Source of the DNA: Saprospiraceae bacterium
GTDB taxonomy: Bacteria > Bacteroidota > Bacteroidia > Chitinophagales > Saprospiraceae
Length of the DNA: 64,000 nucleotides
Direction: 5' to 3'
NCBI GenBank assembly: GCA_028285545.1
Contig: JANQPA010000098.1
Coordinates: forward strand, 16,198-80,197
The notes beneath the pieces are model-generated. The model searched no databases and had not been told where the DNA came from. It saw only the letters and a list, made by a program, of their open reading frames with translations. Shown one piece after another: positions 46,901 to 54,800 of the stretch. The stretch's first letter is position 1, and each line of letters begins with the position of its first letter. The translations under genes and the position numbers were made by a program.

Positions 46901-47078
46901 CCGCCAAGCGATTTAAAGTTTTCAAGGCGGACTGGGGCAGTCCAGATTCATCCAGTGAATCAATTTCCCGCCATTCTTTTTCATACATTTTATCTGAGTT
47001 TTGTGCCAGTCCATTTAAAGAAAGCAAACAAAAGCTAAACAGACCAAACAGTAGAATCCTCAATACTTTTTTATTCAT
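40944..47078 (-). CDS. alpha-2-macroglobulin family protein
   Basis: A very large exported protein (about 2,044 residues) of the bacterial alpha-2-macroglobulin group, thought to trap attacking proteases in the periplasm or at the outer membrane. The start at 47076-47078 gives a clear signal peptide (MNKKVLRILLFGLFSFCLLS); the longer frame to 47132 hides it. It has an N-terminal helical part, MG domains with DRAIYRPGQTVYFKA (MG1/MG2 mark) and YKRPKFEVLL, a proline-rich linker with eight consecutive P, the LTRWKFMGLAHT segment and the thioester motif CTEQ in YPHECTEQLFNRF (Cys codon 42621-42623), then the helical TED domain. The intact thioester suggests covalent trapping. The usual PBP1C partner is absent. 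Confidence 0.92.
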   Translation of the reverse strand: MNKKVLRILLFGLFSFCLLSLNGLAQNSDKMYEKEWREIDSLDESGLPQSALKTLNRLAEKIDKEAEVDQYLKILFYRAKFITQTNEDGLIKAITELESHIVTASFPVKPILQSILGQFYQSYLETVYWEISERTKVEALPQDFRTWSVEDLVAKSTALFEASIQSKEELKAIPISDFPEIIQKGRLSDGLRNSLFDVLAHRAIDNFTNERNYLTQPAYQFVVNEEAVFSTAATFSKIEWNTRDTGSHKLKALQILQDLILIHIDDQDPRALVDVDLKRLKLVHEYATFNDKDQRYLEALLSIKGKYENDPAEAEVMSAISNRYYIEGADENAQFDSLKKWRYKDAYDLCTQCIEKYPESYGASQCKGLQTNILETHLYLETEMISLPRQPILVNVNYRNIEDLFFRVVKIEKRDEDAIRRRNNKDQLDYIFNLKPIQTKSYQLPNPGDYQNHSTEIMLDGLDYGRYAIISAADKKFNRETSLSTISYVTISQISYFQRRGENGSHEFVLMDRKTGEPLSEVRAEFFINEYNSKKKAYDYIKIGEQYSDWNGLLLSKTKSRKYWNIKFSKGQDELFLHDSYYNYSNKPNRSAQKSSSIFLDRAIYRPGQTVYFKAILLEADGKGLTSILANEKVTLSLLDANNQEIDKQSFTSNEYGTLSGRFKTPTNVLLGRMRIQPSIGGSVSFRVEEYKRPKFEVLLSDLEESYAVGDEVIVKGTASGFAGNAIDGAKVNYRVYRSVRYPWTPWWMRRPQSSGNVEISRGELSTDELGEFEFSFEALPDLNAVRSRNPMFRFSVEVDVVDITGETHSDSRIFNLGYQGLIADIKLDEKLDRTAVQSIQISTTNLNGQTIEAEGQLSIHSLASPNHYFIERYWKAPELYLLSKEEYREHFPLIAYQGENLPYNWEQTAQQFNTSFNTKENSEIELNIASWPIGHYVAILQTKDNAGNEIKKEVYFYLYDSKTKEFPKNILFSDAFKKTQLQPGDELIYEMAAHKKDLPVLFEIEHQGGLVRQEWVRLKKATQLEERIKEAYRGGIMVYSVFIHENRPTRLQQRIDIPWLNKKLDISYGTFRDKLRPGQEEKWELKIAGPDKDKVAAEMLVGMYDASLDQFVPHSWYFNPYPSFRYGQLNWRAQHFRSGGSQLLSQKSYPNYQRTAVRTYPSLNLFGLQYIFYSRGRYYPSSYAATARSVEPTNIPISPTIEMADMSVEEESAPLPELQKSESPGPPPPPPPPGEAPLGGQSSEPNKEVSPRTNLNETVFFMPDLKTDEEGNVVISFTMNEALTRWKFMGLAHTKDLKIGLTQKEVLTQKELMILPNPPRFLRQDDELEFTAKVTNLTEAALNGQAELQFFEASTMEPISSQLINSSLKVPFEIEAGRSAAVAWTLKVPKEMTSALVYRVIARSEEFSDGEENALPVLSNRIFVTESMPITVKGRSTKTFQFERLEKVLSSSTATPHQFNMEITSNPTWLAIKALPYLMEYPHECTEQLFNRFYANSLAMGIANAHPSIKDIFKKWENTDALESELMKNQELKSAILEETPWVMDAMAEEQQRRNMANLFDEERMNSELFATLTKLEERQSDDGGFPWFPGGRNSRYITQLVVEGLGHLEFLGIQNNNEVRQGNTILEGAIAFMDNALQEEYAQLEKLVKRGVTNFDQDHLSYLAIHYLYARSFFPDLPVAEASTTAYSYYVGQAEEYWLNKGLYQQGMIGLALDRMERPLAPAGIIASLKERALKSDEMGVFWNYSRSYWWYELPIETHSMLIELFAQAGDDAQFLEDMKIWLLRNKQTTSWETTKATAAAVFALLNQGKGINQIEESWLVEQELVKISFPEIKKKEYQVKLAEAEAKAEPGTGYYKVNWNKEEMQKGLSQLKIKNKNKGISWGGAFWQYFEDIDKIEAYDETPLQLNKQIYKQELTDRGPVLNELKEGRVIEPGDKLIVRIELRVDRDMEYIHMKDMRGSGLEPLEVFSTYKWQDGLGYYQSTKDVATNFFFDYLPKGTYVFEYPLRVIHKGNYSSGITTIQSMYAPEFSSHSSSVRLKVE

Positions 47079-47212
47079 AACAATTTTTTGAAGAAGGCGA
47101 AAAAATTTAAACTTTCGTTCTTCTAGTTTCAACCTTCAATTCTTTGCTTTTTTCTTATAAGATGCATATTAAACAGAAAATACACATCAATTCAATACAT
47201 TTTCACAAAACT

Positions 47213-48256
47213 TTAAAACCGAAGGATATTAACTTCATCATCTAAGGGGGCATTATTTAGCAAAAACTCGGTCATATGCTTGGCCCAATATGGTCCAAGT
47301 GAGGCGCCCTTAGTTCCAAGTCCGTTAAAAATTCCCAATCTTGGAAAATCTGGATGCACTCCTAAAAAAGGTCTTCGGTCTTTTACGGTAGGTCTTATTG
47401 CTGCAACGTGCCTTATTATTTCAAAAGGAAGCTTTAAAACTTCTGAGAGGCGTTCTGTCAAATATTCTGCTCCTTTCTGTGTAGGTAATTCGTTTTCGTA
47501 ATTCCAATCATAAGTAGATCCAATCCAATAGGTGTCATTTTCTAATGGCACTATAAAAATACGATGCTTAAGAATTTTTTCAAACTCAGCATTTTGAATT
47601 TTTACAATCAATACTTCTCCCTTGGCGCCTCTAAAGGGCAAATAATTAAAAAAAGGATTATTAACAGCTTGAGAGCCCTCACAAAATACAATCATCTTGG
47701 CATGATATCCCTTATATAGCAATTTATCTTCAAAAACCAGTTCATTAAAATCAAAAGCATCCCTTTTAAGCATCCCTTTTTGACTTAACATTTCACCAAA
47801 AGAAGTGCTTAATTTACTGATATTCACTTGAGCGGAGTGTCGGATCTCACCATAATTATAGGCAGGCTCAGTTGAGGCCTCATACTCTCCTAATTCACTT
47901 GAGTCTGACAGATAAGGAATATATCCAGGTTCAGCTGTTCTCAACAGCCAATCATTTTCTTCTCTGGCATTAAATAGGGTTCGGATAATTTGTCGAGGAT
48001 GATAGATGGAAATATCAAGTAATTGTTCTAATTCGAGGTAAGTTTTTTTGGCGAAAGGGAGCAATTCATCTATACGCCAGGATTTGACATATCGCCGGCC
48101 GGTAACTGGATTTATAATCCCTGCCGCAACATGGGTAGCTGCATTTTCTTTTCCAGGATCAAAGACAAGTATTCGTTTATCATTTTTTAAGAGTTGATGA
48201 GCCAGCAAAGTACCAGCCAGACCTTGACCGACAATAATAAAATCTACTTCCTCCAT
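47213..48256 (-). CDS. FAD-dependent oxidoreductase (DAO type)
   Basis: A 347-residue flavoprotein of the glycine/D-amino-acid oxidase fold. It starts with the Rossmann segment DFIIVGQGLAGTLLAHQLL and an acidic VFDPG, then AAGIINPVTGRRYVKSW; the second FAD contact is near the C-terminus (LGIFNGLGTKGASLGPYWA). The substrate may be an amine or amino acid, as in ThiO or MnmC-type enzymes, but no specific motif decides this. It lies 3 bp after the YjbR gene on the same strand. Confidence 0.82.
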   Translation of the reverse strand: MEEVDFIIVGQGLAGTLLAHQLLKNDKRILVFDPGKENAATHVAAGIINPVTGRRYVKSWRIDELLPFAKKTYLELEQLLDISIYHPRQIIRTLFNAREENDWLLRTAEPGYIPYLSDSSELGEYEASTEPAYNYGEIRHSAQVNISKLSTSFGEMLSQKGMLKRDAFDFNELVFEDKLLYKGYHAKMIVFCEGSQAVNNPFFNYLPFRGAKGEVLIVKIQNAEFEKILKHRIFIVPLENDTYWIGSTYDWNYENELPTQKGAEYLTERLSEVLKLPFEIIRHVAAIRPTVKDRRPFLGVHPDFPRLGIFNGLGTKGASLGPYWAKHMTEFLLNNAPLDDEVNILRF

Positions 48257-48259
48257 ATT

Positions 48260-48616
48260 TTACAAACTCCTCAGAAGTTCTTTTTTCTTCTTAGGTAATG
48301 ATTTAACAATTAAATCATACGAATGATCAATGAGCTGGCGTAAAAATTTATCACTCAATTCTCTTTCGAAATAAACAGTATTCCAATGCTGCTTATTCAT
48401 ATGCCAACCCGGGATGATATCTTCATGTTCTTCCCGCAGTTCTACAGACCACTCAGGATCACATTTTAGATTAACCCTAAACTCTTCAGCCTCCAAACCT
48501 GTTATAGCAAAAATTTTGCCGACAACTTTAAAAACTAGTGTTGTTTCATCAAAAGGAAAGGTGGCTTCCACTCCCTTTTTGGACATACAATAGTCTTGGA
48601 ATTCTTCTATGTTCAT
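48260..48616 (-). CDS. MmcQ/YjbR-family DNA-binding-like protein
   Basis: A 118-residue single-domain protein of the YjbR fold (CyaY-like, double wing). Marks: MNIEEFQDYCMSKKGVEATFPFDETTLVFKV at the start, VNLKCDPEWSVELREEH in the middle and GWHMNKQHWNTVYF. Length and order are standard. Members are common and of uncertain role. The DAO-type oxidoreductase follows after 3 bp, so the two form an operon. Confidence 0.88.
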   Translation of the reverse strand: MNIEEFQDYCMSKKGVEATFPFDETTLVFKVVGKIFAITGLEAEEFRVNLKCDPEWSVELREEHEDIIPGWHMNKQHWNTVYFERELSDKFLRQLIDHSYDLIVKSLPKKKKELLRSL

Positions 48617-48618
48617 TT

Positions 48619-48779
48619 TGGTTATTAGTTAATGGTTATTGGGGTATTGGGGTATTAGGTTGAGTTCATTTTGAATAGGATCTAAAATAAAAAATACCTT
48701 TCTAACCTAATAACTATTAATTAATAACCTAATAACAAATACCCCAATAACCTAATACCCCAATAACCCAATACCCCAG
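48619..48779. repeat. large inverted word array (AATACCCC / TAATAACC)
   Basis: The whole space between the YjbR gene and the GAP1-like gene is made of words such as GGTTATTGGGGTATTGGGG followed by AACCTAATAACAAATACCCC. The 13-mer GGGGTATTAGGTT at 48649-48661 pairs exactly with 48749-48761. The AATACCCC word is shared with 16978-17042 and the TAATAACC words with 6680-6816. Confidence 0.88.
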
Positions 48780-48790
48780 TTCCAATCAAC

Positions 48791-50311
48791 CTAATTACCG
48801 TCCATTGTCAAGGCTCCATATTCCTTTTTTAAAACCTCAAACTCTTCAACCAATTGGTTATGTAGAACTGGTATGGTGTCTGTGCGTTTCAACTCTTTTG
48901 TATAATAATCATATCCAATACTAAGAATGTATTGTTGGATTTGAATGGCTTTCTGCTGAACAATGGTATCCTGATCGGAAAGAAAAGGGGAAAGTCTGGA
49001 TAAGTAACTATCCTGAGTCAACTTATCAAAAGCAAGATATTTTTGATGGATCTCTTTTTCTAGTCTAAGTATTTCCTTAGACGGGATGATGGTAATATTT
49101 TCCTTTTTTGCAGCTAATCTATTTTTTCCAAAGGCAGTGGTGGTCAGGTAACCTATGGTACCCAAACCTAAAAAAACAAAAACCAGCACGGAAAGTCTAA
49201 CCACCGGATGAAGAGTGGACATAAAACGCTGAAACGTTTGTTTTCCAGATGGATTCTTTTTTTCCTTAAACGAATTAGAGGCATTAAATTTTGCTCTACC
49301 CTCTTCTACTACCATTTTTTTATTTAAGGCTTCTTTTTGCTTGATTTTGTTTTTAGCCTTTTTTGCATGGTTTTTTAGTCTCTCAATTTCAGCTTCTAAT
49401 TCTGATTTTCGTTGAGAAAGACTGTTAATTAAATTCTCTAGTTCAGATTTTTGATTTTCCATCTGATCAAAATCTTTTAAGGCCACTTGCTTGGATTGAA
49501 CAAGCTCTTCCAATTGGCTGACTTTTTGAGCCAGGTTGTTTTTATCCTGTCCCAACTGTTCTTGTTGTTGTCGTATCTCATTCAGTTGAAAATGAATATT
49601 TTCCAGCTCTTTTTCTCGGATAAAAACTTCCGTATCAATATTCTCGAGCTGTTCCAGTTTTTTTTCTACATTGGAATCCTCAAGCTGAAGTTTTTTGATG
49701 GCTATTCCCTTTTTATTTTTCACCAATTCTAAAACCTCAGAATCATCGGAGGCAAATATGCGTTCTACAGCATTGGTGTCAGATTGAAAAAAGTCAATAA
49801 ACCGAAAGCTATTCCGTGAAAAATTTGGTAAGGGAGCAAAATAGGCGGCTTGGTGATACTGCTGAACGTTTAATTTTTTCACTGTATTGATTACTTCTTC
49901 CAGGCTATTAGGCCTTAGGAAGGAAATTTCTTCAATAGGAGCGAGAAAACGACTGGTCTCAGGATCCAGGTATAGTTTTACATTGGTTGCTAATTCCAGT
50001 AATAAATTATAAACAGCAAAGCCATCTGCTGTACAATCCTTTAAAGCCACAACACTACCATAAAAAGAACCTTTGCGGCTTCTTTCCTGTTCTAAAGCAT
50101 ATCGATAGAGTACGAAATAGGTATACATATGGTCACCTCTTTTTTCGCGTATTCCGGCGATTATTTCGGTGCCAAAGGGAGCAAAAAGCTGACGGTTATC
50201 CATATCTACTATAGCTCCGATATCAAATCCTGCAATGACTCCGGCCGTTTGGGCCACAAAACCGTCTGAAGTGCCTATGATCCCATATCCAATATAAGAG
50301 GATGCGTTCAT
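48791..50311 (-). CDS. GAP1-like coiled-coil membrane protein
   Basis: The 506-residue protein has an N-terminal globular domain (about 1-200) with SSYIGYGIIGTSDGFV, YTYFVLYRYALEQERSRKGSFYGSVVAL and YNLLLELATNVKLYLD. This layout reminds me of the GAP1-N domains described beside bacterial double-GTPases, an uncertain match. A long coiled coil (about 212-335) follows, then one membrane helix (371-391, VRLSVLVFVFLGLGTIGYLTT) and a periplasmic tail of about 115 residues. It is the last gene of a three-gene operon, 8 bp after the P-loop gene. The probable role is to link the GTPase to the membrane; this is inference. Confidence 0.68.
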   Translation of the reverse strand: MNASSYIGYGIIGTSDGFVAQTAGVIAGFDIGAIVDMDNRQLFAPFGTEIIAGIREKRGDHMYTYFVLYRYALEQERSRKGSFYGSVVALKDCTADGFAVYNLLLELATNVKLYLDPETSRFLAPIEEISFLRPNSLEEVINTVKKLNVQQYHQAAYFAPLPNFSRNSFRFIDFFQSDTNAVERIFASDDSEVLELVKNKKGIAIKKLQLEDSNVEKKLEQLENIDTEVFIREKELENIHFQLNEIRQQQEQLGQDKNNLAQKVSQLEELVQSKQVALKDFDQMENQKSELENLINSLSQRKSELEAEIERLKNHAKKAKNKIKQKEALNKKMVVEEGRAKFNASNSFKEKKNPSGKQTFQRFMSTLHPVVRLSVLVFVFLGLGTIGYLTTTAFGKNRLAAKKENITIIPSKEILRLEKEIHQKYLAFDKLTQDSYLSRLSPFLSDQDTIVQQKAIQIQQYILSIGYDYYTKELKRTDTIPVLHNQLVEEFEVLKKEYGALTMDGN

Positions 50312-50319
50312 AGGTTATA

Positions 50320-51363
50320 TCAAGAATTTAAAGCTTTTACAAATTTTGACCACCAGGAATCACCTTGTTTAGGAATTACTCGTTTGGTAATAGCCTGGTA
50401 CAACCAGCGTTTGACCACATCAGCCTGACGAGCATCAAATTGAGAGATCATAGCCTCCGTGGCTTGCTCATGTTGCACTTCAATTACATCTCCTACTGTA
50501 TAATAACTAATGGTACCATCAATTTGCGTCAAGAGATTATTGGTTAGCTTCATATGATTGGCAACGAAGGCGCTAATGTCCTTTTTGTATTTCCCGCCGT
50601 ATTCATCCCATTTAGAAACCAATAGCAATACTTTGGGTTTCCTGAAATTTTTCTGCTTTTTACGCAGGTAATCAAGAAATTCAAACATATAAACATCATC
50701 TTCTCTTACCCTACTTTGTTCTGTCACTAAAAGAAACACCATATTGATACGTGGACATTTTAAGTAAATATCAATACTATCAGGAAGTATTCCTCCCTTG
50801 GCTTCTCCATTCAGTCGATCTCTTTTCAATTCGACTTTATTTAGATCTTCGCCGCTCATTTCCAGAAAAGTCAGATTCATGCTCTTCTTAGGCTTTTTGG
50901 GCGTATACCTTAGATCTATTTCCGTAATTTTATTGCGGGCAGTACGTTCCAAAAACAAACCTTCCCTTCCTTTTTTAAATATTTCTTTAAGGAAAAACAT
51001 GCCTTCCTTATTGCTTTTATTTCGCACTTCCAATGACCCAGACGGATGTGTTCCCATGAAGTGGCATAGAGAACTAATGATGGCTGTCTTGCCACTTCCC
51101 GGCCGTCCAAATAAAAAGACGAAAGTAGTTTTTCGATCTTGTAAAGATTTAAAAGTAGGTAATAAGCCCCTTGTCTCTTCCCAATCTTCCTGGACCATAG
51201 TAGAAGTGGGGTCTACTTCATTATTATAATTGGGTTGGGAGGTATAACTACCCTGATTTTGATTATTTAATGGAGGCAAGGATGTTTTTTTATGATATTG
51301 TTCGAAGCCCTCCTGGTCGTTCTGCGAATTTTCGGGATCAAACAAAGATTGTTTTTCTTCCAT
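50320..51363 (-). CDS. P-loop GTPase-like protein (double-GTPase/conflict-system type)
   Basis: The 347-residue soluble protein has a disordered N-terminus (about 1-70, rich in Q, N, S), a Walker A GRPGSGKT at 86-93, a switch/Walker B-like strand LTFLEMSGEDL (165-175, ExSG where DxxG is usual), a hydrophobic strand NMVFLLVTEQ (207-216) and the base-specificity motif VSKWDEY (249-255), comparable to NKxD/TKxD. This order is that of TRAFAC-type GTPases. It is encoded between a four-helix membrane protein and a coiled-coil membrane protein. Nucleotide preference and function are untested; the cassette resembles GTPase-based sensing or conflict systems. Confidence 0.75.
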   Translation of the reverse strand: MEEKQSLFDPENSQNDQEGFEQYHKKTSLPPLNNQNQGSYTSQPNYNNEVDPTSTMVQEDWEETRGLLPTFKSLQDRKTTFVFLFGRPGSGKTAIISSLCHFMGTHPSGSLEVRNKSNKEGMFFLKEIFKKGREGLFLERTARNKITEIDLRYTPKKPKKSMNLTFLEMSGEDLNKVELKRDRLNGEAKGGILPDSIDIYLKCPRINMVFLLVTEQSRVREDDVYMFEFLDYLRKKQKNFRKPKVLLLVSKWDEYGGKYKKDISAFVANHMKLTNNLLTQIDGTISYYTVGDVIEVQHEQATEAMISQFDARQADVVKRWLYQAITKRVIPKQGDSWWSKFVKALNS

Positions 51364-51416
51364 GATGCTAAAGTTTAAATTAAATAAAGGAGAAAATAGA
51401 TGGTTAAATATGAGTA

Positions 51417-52496
51417 CTATGATGCTACTCTTGGTCCTACTTTTTTCCCAGTGTAGGATCCATTGGCGGGATGAATGCTATCCCAATCATCATATTCCTC
51501 TTCTTCCTCCTCTTCTTTCCTTCTAACCGTTAAAACAATATATAATGGAACTAAAAGATCTACAGCCAAACTGGCTACCCCAGCTATCCATGCTGCCTGA
51601 GGATTATCCCCTCTCATGGCCGATTGAAAAGAGTGACTAATCTTACCAACCTGTGAATTTTGAGATTGGATGGCTTCATAAGCAAATTGATCAGTACCTA
51701 GTGTATTCATAGCCAATTCGCCAATGGTATTGTGAATACGAGCACTCTCGTCCAATAATTCTTTACCATTATCCCTAAGCATGGATCCCCCATTAAGTAA
51801 TGTTTCGTCAATTAATGGCTTGATACTATCTGCCATTGCATTTATCCTCCCTGTCAGTCTATCGGTATCAGCAGTTAGTACATTCAATTGATCATTCAAA
51901 ACATTTTCTATTTGGGTGCCCATAAGTGTAGCAGTCTCTTCATAACTACGTCCTTGTAATGGAGTTATGGTAGTACCCAGAATGGTTTCCACTTCTGCAA
52001 CTAATGACTGAGCCTTTTGCCCCATTCCTGGGTTACCGGGATTTTTGATTTGTTCTTCAAGAGCTCTTTTTAATGGCATTACTTTAGCTCGAATCTCATC
52101 TGCATCATTGGAATTATCCAAGGCCGTAACCGCTTTTTGTTGTATGCCTTCCAACTTGCTGCGAAAATCTTTTAACTCGTTTTCATAGAGTTCTTTTTGC
52201 ATAAATTGGCTATAAAAAGCATTAAAATTACCAGCAAAACTGAAGGAGGTAACAATTAAATAGAAGGCGAGAATGCCAACAATTGTAAGGCCTTTTCGCA
52301 GGTGATCTCTGAATCTGAAGTTCAATAACAGAATAAACAAACTGATGACAATGGAGAATGCCCAGTTGAAAATGGGACCGGCCAATTCATTATACCCTCG
52401 GCCTGTCTGGATAAAACTTATTGATACACAAATAAAAGCTAGAATAATCAATACCAGGTTTTCCATGGCATTGGAGCCGTTTCCTTTTTTTGACAT
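51417..52496 (-). CDS. four-helix membrane protein with large helical domain
   Basis: First gene of the GTPase operon, 359 residues. Predicted helices are about 12-30, 42-60, 69-89 and 302-322; between helices 3 and 4 lies a helical domain of about 210 residues with segments such as ENELKDFRSKLEGIQQKAVTAL and ESARIHNTIGELAM, reminiscent of sensor or signalling helices. The cytosolic tail has an unbroken run of seven E followed by YDDWD. I recognise no family. The gap to the GTPase-like gene is 53 bp. It may be the sensor or anchor of the system; this is inference from topology and context. Confidence 0.7.
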   Translation of the reverse strand: MSKKGNGSNAMENLVLIILAFICVSISFIQTGRGYNELAGPIFNWAFSIVISLFILLLNFRFRDHLRKGLTIVGILAFYLIVTSFSFAGNFNAFYSQFMQKELYENELKDFRSKLEGIQQKAVTALDNSNDADEIRAKVMPLKRALEEQIKNPGNPGMGQKAQSLVAEVETILGTTITPLQGRSYEETATLMGTQIENVLNDQLNVLTADTDRLTGRINAMADSIKPLIDETLLNGGSMLRDNGKELLDESARIHNTIGELAMNTLGTDQFAYEAIQSQNSQVGKISHSFQSAMRGDNPQAAWIAGVASLAVDLLVPLYIVLTVRRKEEEEEEEYDDWDSIHPANGSYTGKKVGPRVAS

Positions 52497-53150
52497 AGCG
52501 GGTGATTTTAAAGGGTAATTGCAAATGTTGCTAGATGCCTGCTTAAAATGTTTGAATTAACATTGAATTGCCTTTTTTTTCGATTAGAATCGTGGTGAAT
52601 TGGATCAAACAGATCGAGAATTCTAAAAAGACGAGCATAAACACCTAAATGATGGGAAGGTTTTGTTAGCAGATGATTCTGTCCAGTTATTTGATAGAAC
52701 GCGGCAATGGAAATTTTATTTTTGAAAAAATTCACAGCTTTTTTACTATTAGTGTTTAACATTCGGTTTATTCTTTTATTGAATCTTCCTTTTGGCCATC
52801 CTGTTCGTTTTGGAATGATAATATTTATTATTTCTATCCAGAATAGATGCTGTTTTTACAAAGAAGTATATATTAATAATTTGAAGTTCCATTAAGAGGC
52901 TAATGAGAACGGGCCATAATCAGAGCACTTTTTCGACACAAATCAACACGGATTGTCACTGTGATTATGCTCAACAAATCAACTGCTAATTTCCAGAGCG
53001 GGAGTTCACTTCAAAATAAATAGCAAACATTATAGAAAAAAGCATACCTTTGCAGCTTTCTTAACGGAAGCTTATACGAAGAAGCTTCTAAATTATGGTC
53101 CAGGTCGGCGGGCGCTTTTGGTAGGCCTTCTGGCCTATGAAAATACAAAT
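52497..53150. other. 654-bp divergent region without a convincing gene
   Basis: It lies between the GTPase operon (-) and the DEAD-box helicase (+). An 84-codon minus-strand frame (52508-52762) sits 11 bp before the membrane protein gene but looks like no protein family. TACCTTTG at 53045-53052 is a candidate -7 element for the helicase and gives a leader of about 100 nt, which holds a small AGGCC/GGCCT hairpin, as is common in cold-shock helicase leaders. Confidence 0.5.
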
Positions 53151-54797
53151 ATGGAAAATTTTACAGCCTTAGGATTATCTGAGGCATTAGTAGAAACCAT
53201 CAGTGGATTAGGTTTCGAAACCCCTACCCCTATCCAATCGCAGGCAATTCCCAAATTATTGGTTGAGGAGACAGATTTAGTTGGGCTGGCCCAAACGGGT
53301 ACAGGTAAAACTGCTGCATTTGGCCTTCCTCTTATTGATCTGGTTGATATCAAGTTAAATAAGGTACAAGCCTTAATCTTGGCTCCTACCCGGGAATTGT
53401 GTCTGCAAATAAGTAAAGAACTAGGCGCATTTAGCACTCATAAACGCGGATTAAAGATCCTATCAGTCTACGGAGGGTCAGACATCAATACTCAGATTCG
53501 TGCCCTTCGAAAAGGAGTTCACATCGTTGTGGCTACTCCTGGGCGGTTGAGAGATCACATTCGCCGTAAAACCATTGATTTGTCAGACATTGATTTTGTG
53601 GTGCTTGATGAGGCTGATGAAATGTTGAATATGGGTTTCAAAGAAGAAATTGATGATATTCTTATCAATACCCCTGATGAAAAGCTAACCTGGCTTTTTT
53701 CTGCAACCATGCCCAGAGAAGTCCGTCGTATTGCCAATGATTATATGATCGAGCCTGCTGAAATAAGTGTTAGTGGCAAGGAAATATCAAATGCCGATAT
53801 TGATCATCAATACATCAAAATATACCCTAAAGCTCGACTGGATGCCTTAAAAAGGTATCTGGATTATGATCCTGATATTTTTGGCTTGGTATTTTGTCGT
53901 ACCCGAAGAGACAGCAAGGAGGTAGCAGATGCTTTGGTGGCAGATGGTTATAATGCTGATGCCTTGCATGGGGATTTGAGTCAGGCCCAACGTGATCGGG
54001 TAATGTCAAGATTTCGTTCTCGTCAATTGCAAGTCCTGGTGGCTACTGATGTTGCTGCACGTGGTATTGATGTATCAGACATTACTCATGTTTTTCATTT
54101 TAATATCCCTGATGACCTCGATTTTTATACTCATAGAAGTGGCCGTACAGGAAGAGCAGGAAATAAGGGAATTTCAAAAGTTTTTGCTCACCCCAATGAT
54201 CTGCACCTTCTAAAAAGGTTAGAAAAGAAAATAAAGATTCAATTCACCGAAGTAAAAATCCCTACAGGAATAGATATTTGTGAAAAACAGGTATTTAATT
54301 ATATCCAGGATCTCAAAAAAGTAGAAGTAAAAGAAGACTTGTCTAGTTTTCTTCCTACCCTGATCGAGGAATTGGGTGAGCTTTCAAAAGAAGAATTGAT
54401 TGAAAGAATGGCAGCCATGTCCTTTAATCGATTTTTAGATCGCTATAAAACGGCTCCAGATCTGAATCAAAGCAGAAAAAAGAAAAAGAGAAGAGATTTT
54501 GATGCAGAAATGCACAAATTATTTATCAATGTCGGTCAGATGGATGTAGATAATAAAGGACAGTTACTGGCTTTTATTTGTAATACTGCCGGAATTGGTG
54601 GAGAATCCGTCGGCAAAATTGACATGAATCGTACTCATTCTTATTTTGATGTGGAAAAAAAGGTAGCCAAACAAGTCAAAGATCAATTTAGAAATGCATC
54701 TCGCTCCGGTCGTTCAATAAGAGTGAACGATGGTGACCTTCCTGCTAAAGGCCGTAAAAAAGGGAAGAAAAAAGGGTTTAAAGGCAAAAGAAGATAG
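53151..54797 (+). CDS. DEAD-box RNA helicase (DeaD/CsdA/DbpA type)
   Basis: ATP-dependent RNA helicase that remodels rRNA and mRNA, often in cold adaptation. The ATG at 53151 gives MENFTALGLSEALV; an upstream TTG at 53118 is in frame but unlikely. All motifs are present: Q-motif PTPIQSQAIP, AQTGTGKTAAF, PTRELCLQIS, VATPGRLRDHI, VLDEADEML, FSATMP, GLVFCRTRRDSKEVADAL, ATDVAARGID and HRSGRTGRAG. The C-terminus has a DbpA-like RNA-binding domain (KLFINVGQMDVDNKGQLLAFI) and a basic tail of K, G and R. It ends at a terminator hairpin. Confidence 0.95.
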   Translation: MENFTALGLSEALVETISGLGFETPTPIQSQAIPKLLVEETDLVGLAQTGTGKTAAFGLPLIDLVDIKLNKVQALILAPTRELCLQISKELGAFSTHKRGLKILSVYGGSDINTQIRALRKGVHIVVATPGRLRDHIRRKTIDLSDIDFVVLDEADEMLNMGFKEEIDDILINTPDEKLTWLFSATMPREVRRIANDYMIEPAEISVSGKEISNADIDHQYIKIYPKARLDALKRYLDYDPDIFGLVFCRTRRDSKEVADALVADGYNADALHGDLSQAQRDRVMSRFRSRQLQVLVATDVAARGIDVSDITHVFHFNIPDDLDFYTHRSGRTGRAGNKGISKVFAHPNDLHLLKRLEKKIKIQFTEVKIPTGIDICEKQVFNYIQDLKKVEVKEDLSSFLPTLIEELGELSKEELIERMAAMSFNRFLDRYKTAPDLNQSRKKKKRRDFDAEMHKLFINVGQMDVDNKGQLLAFICNTAGIGGESVGKIDMNRTHSYFDVEKKVAKQVKDQFRNASRSGRSIRVNDGDLPAKGRKKGKKKGFKGKRR

Positions 54798-54800
54798 GTT

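Noticed and set aside
52508..52762. 84-codon minus-strand frame just before the four-helix membrane protein gene
   Set aside because: Its placement would fit an operon gene, but the protein shows no recognisable fold or family and nothing else supports coding. I left it as part of the gene-free region.
53118..53120. TTG start for the DEAD-box helicase
   Set aside because: An ATG 33 bp downstream gives the normal helicase N-terminus; the extra residues are not helicase-like.
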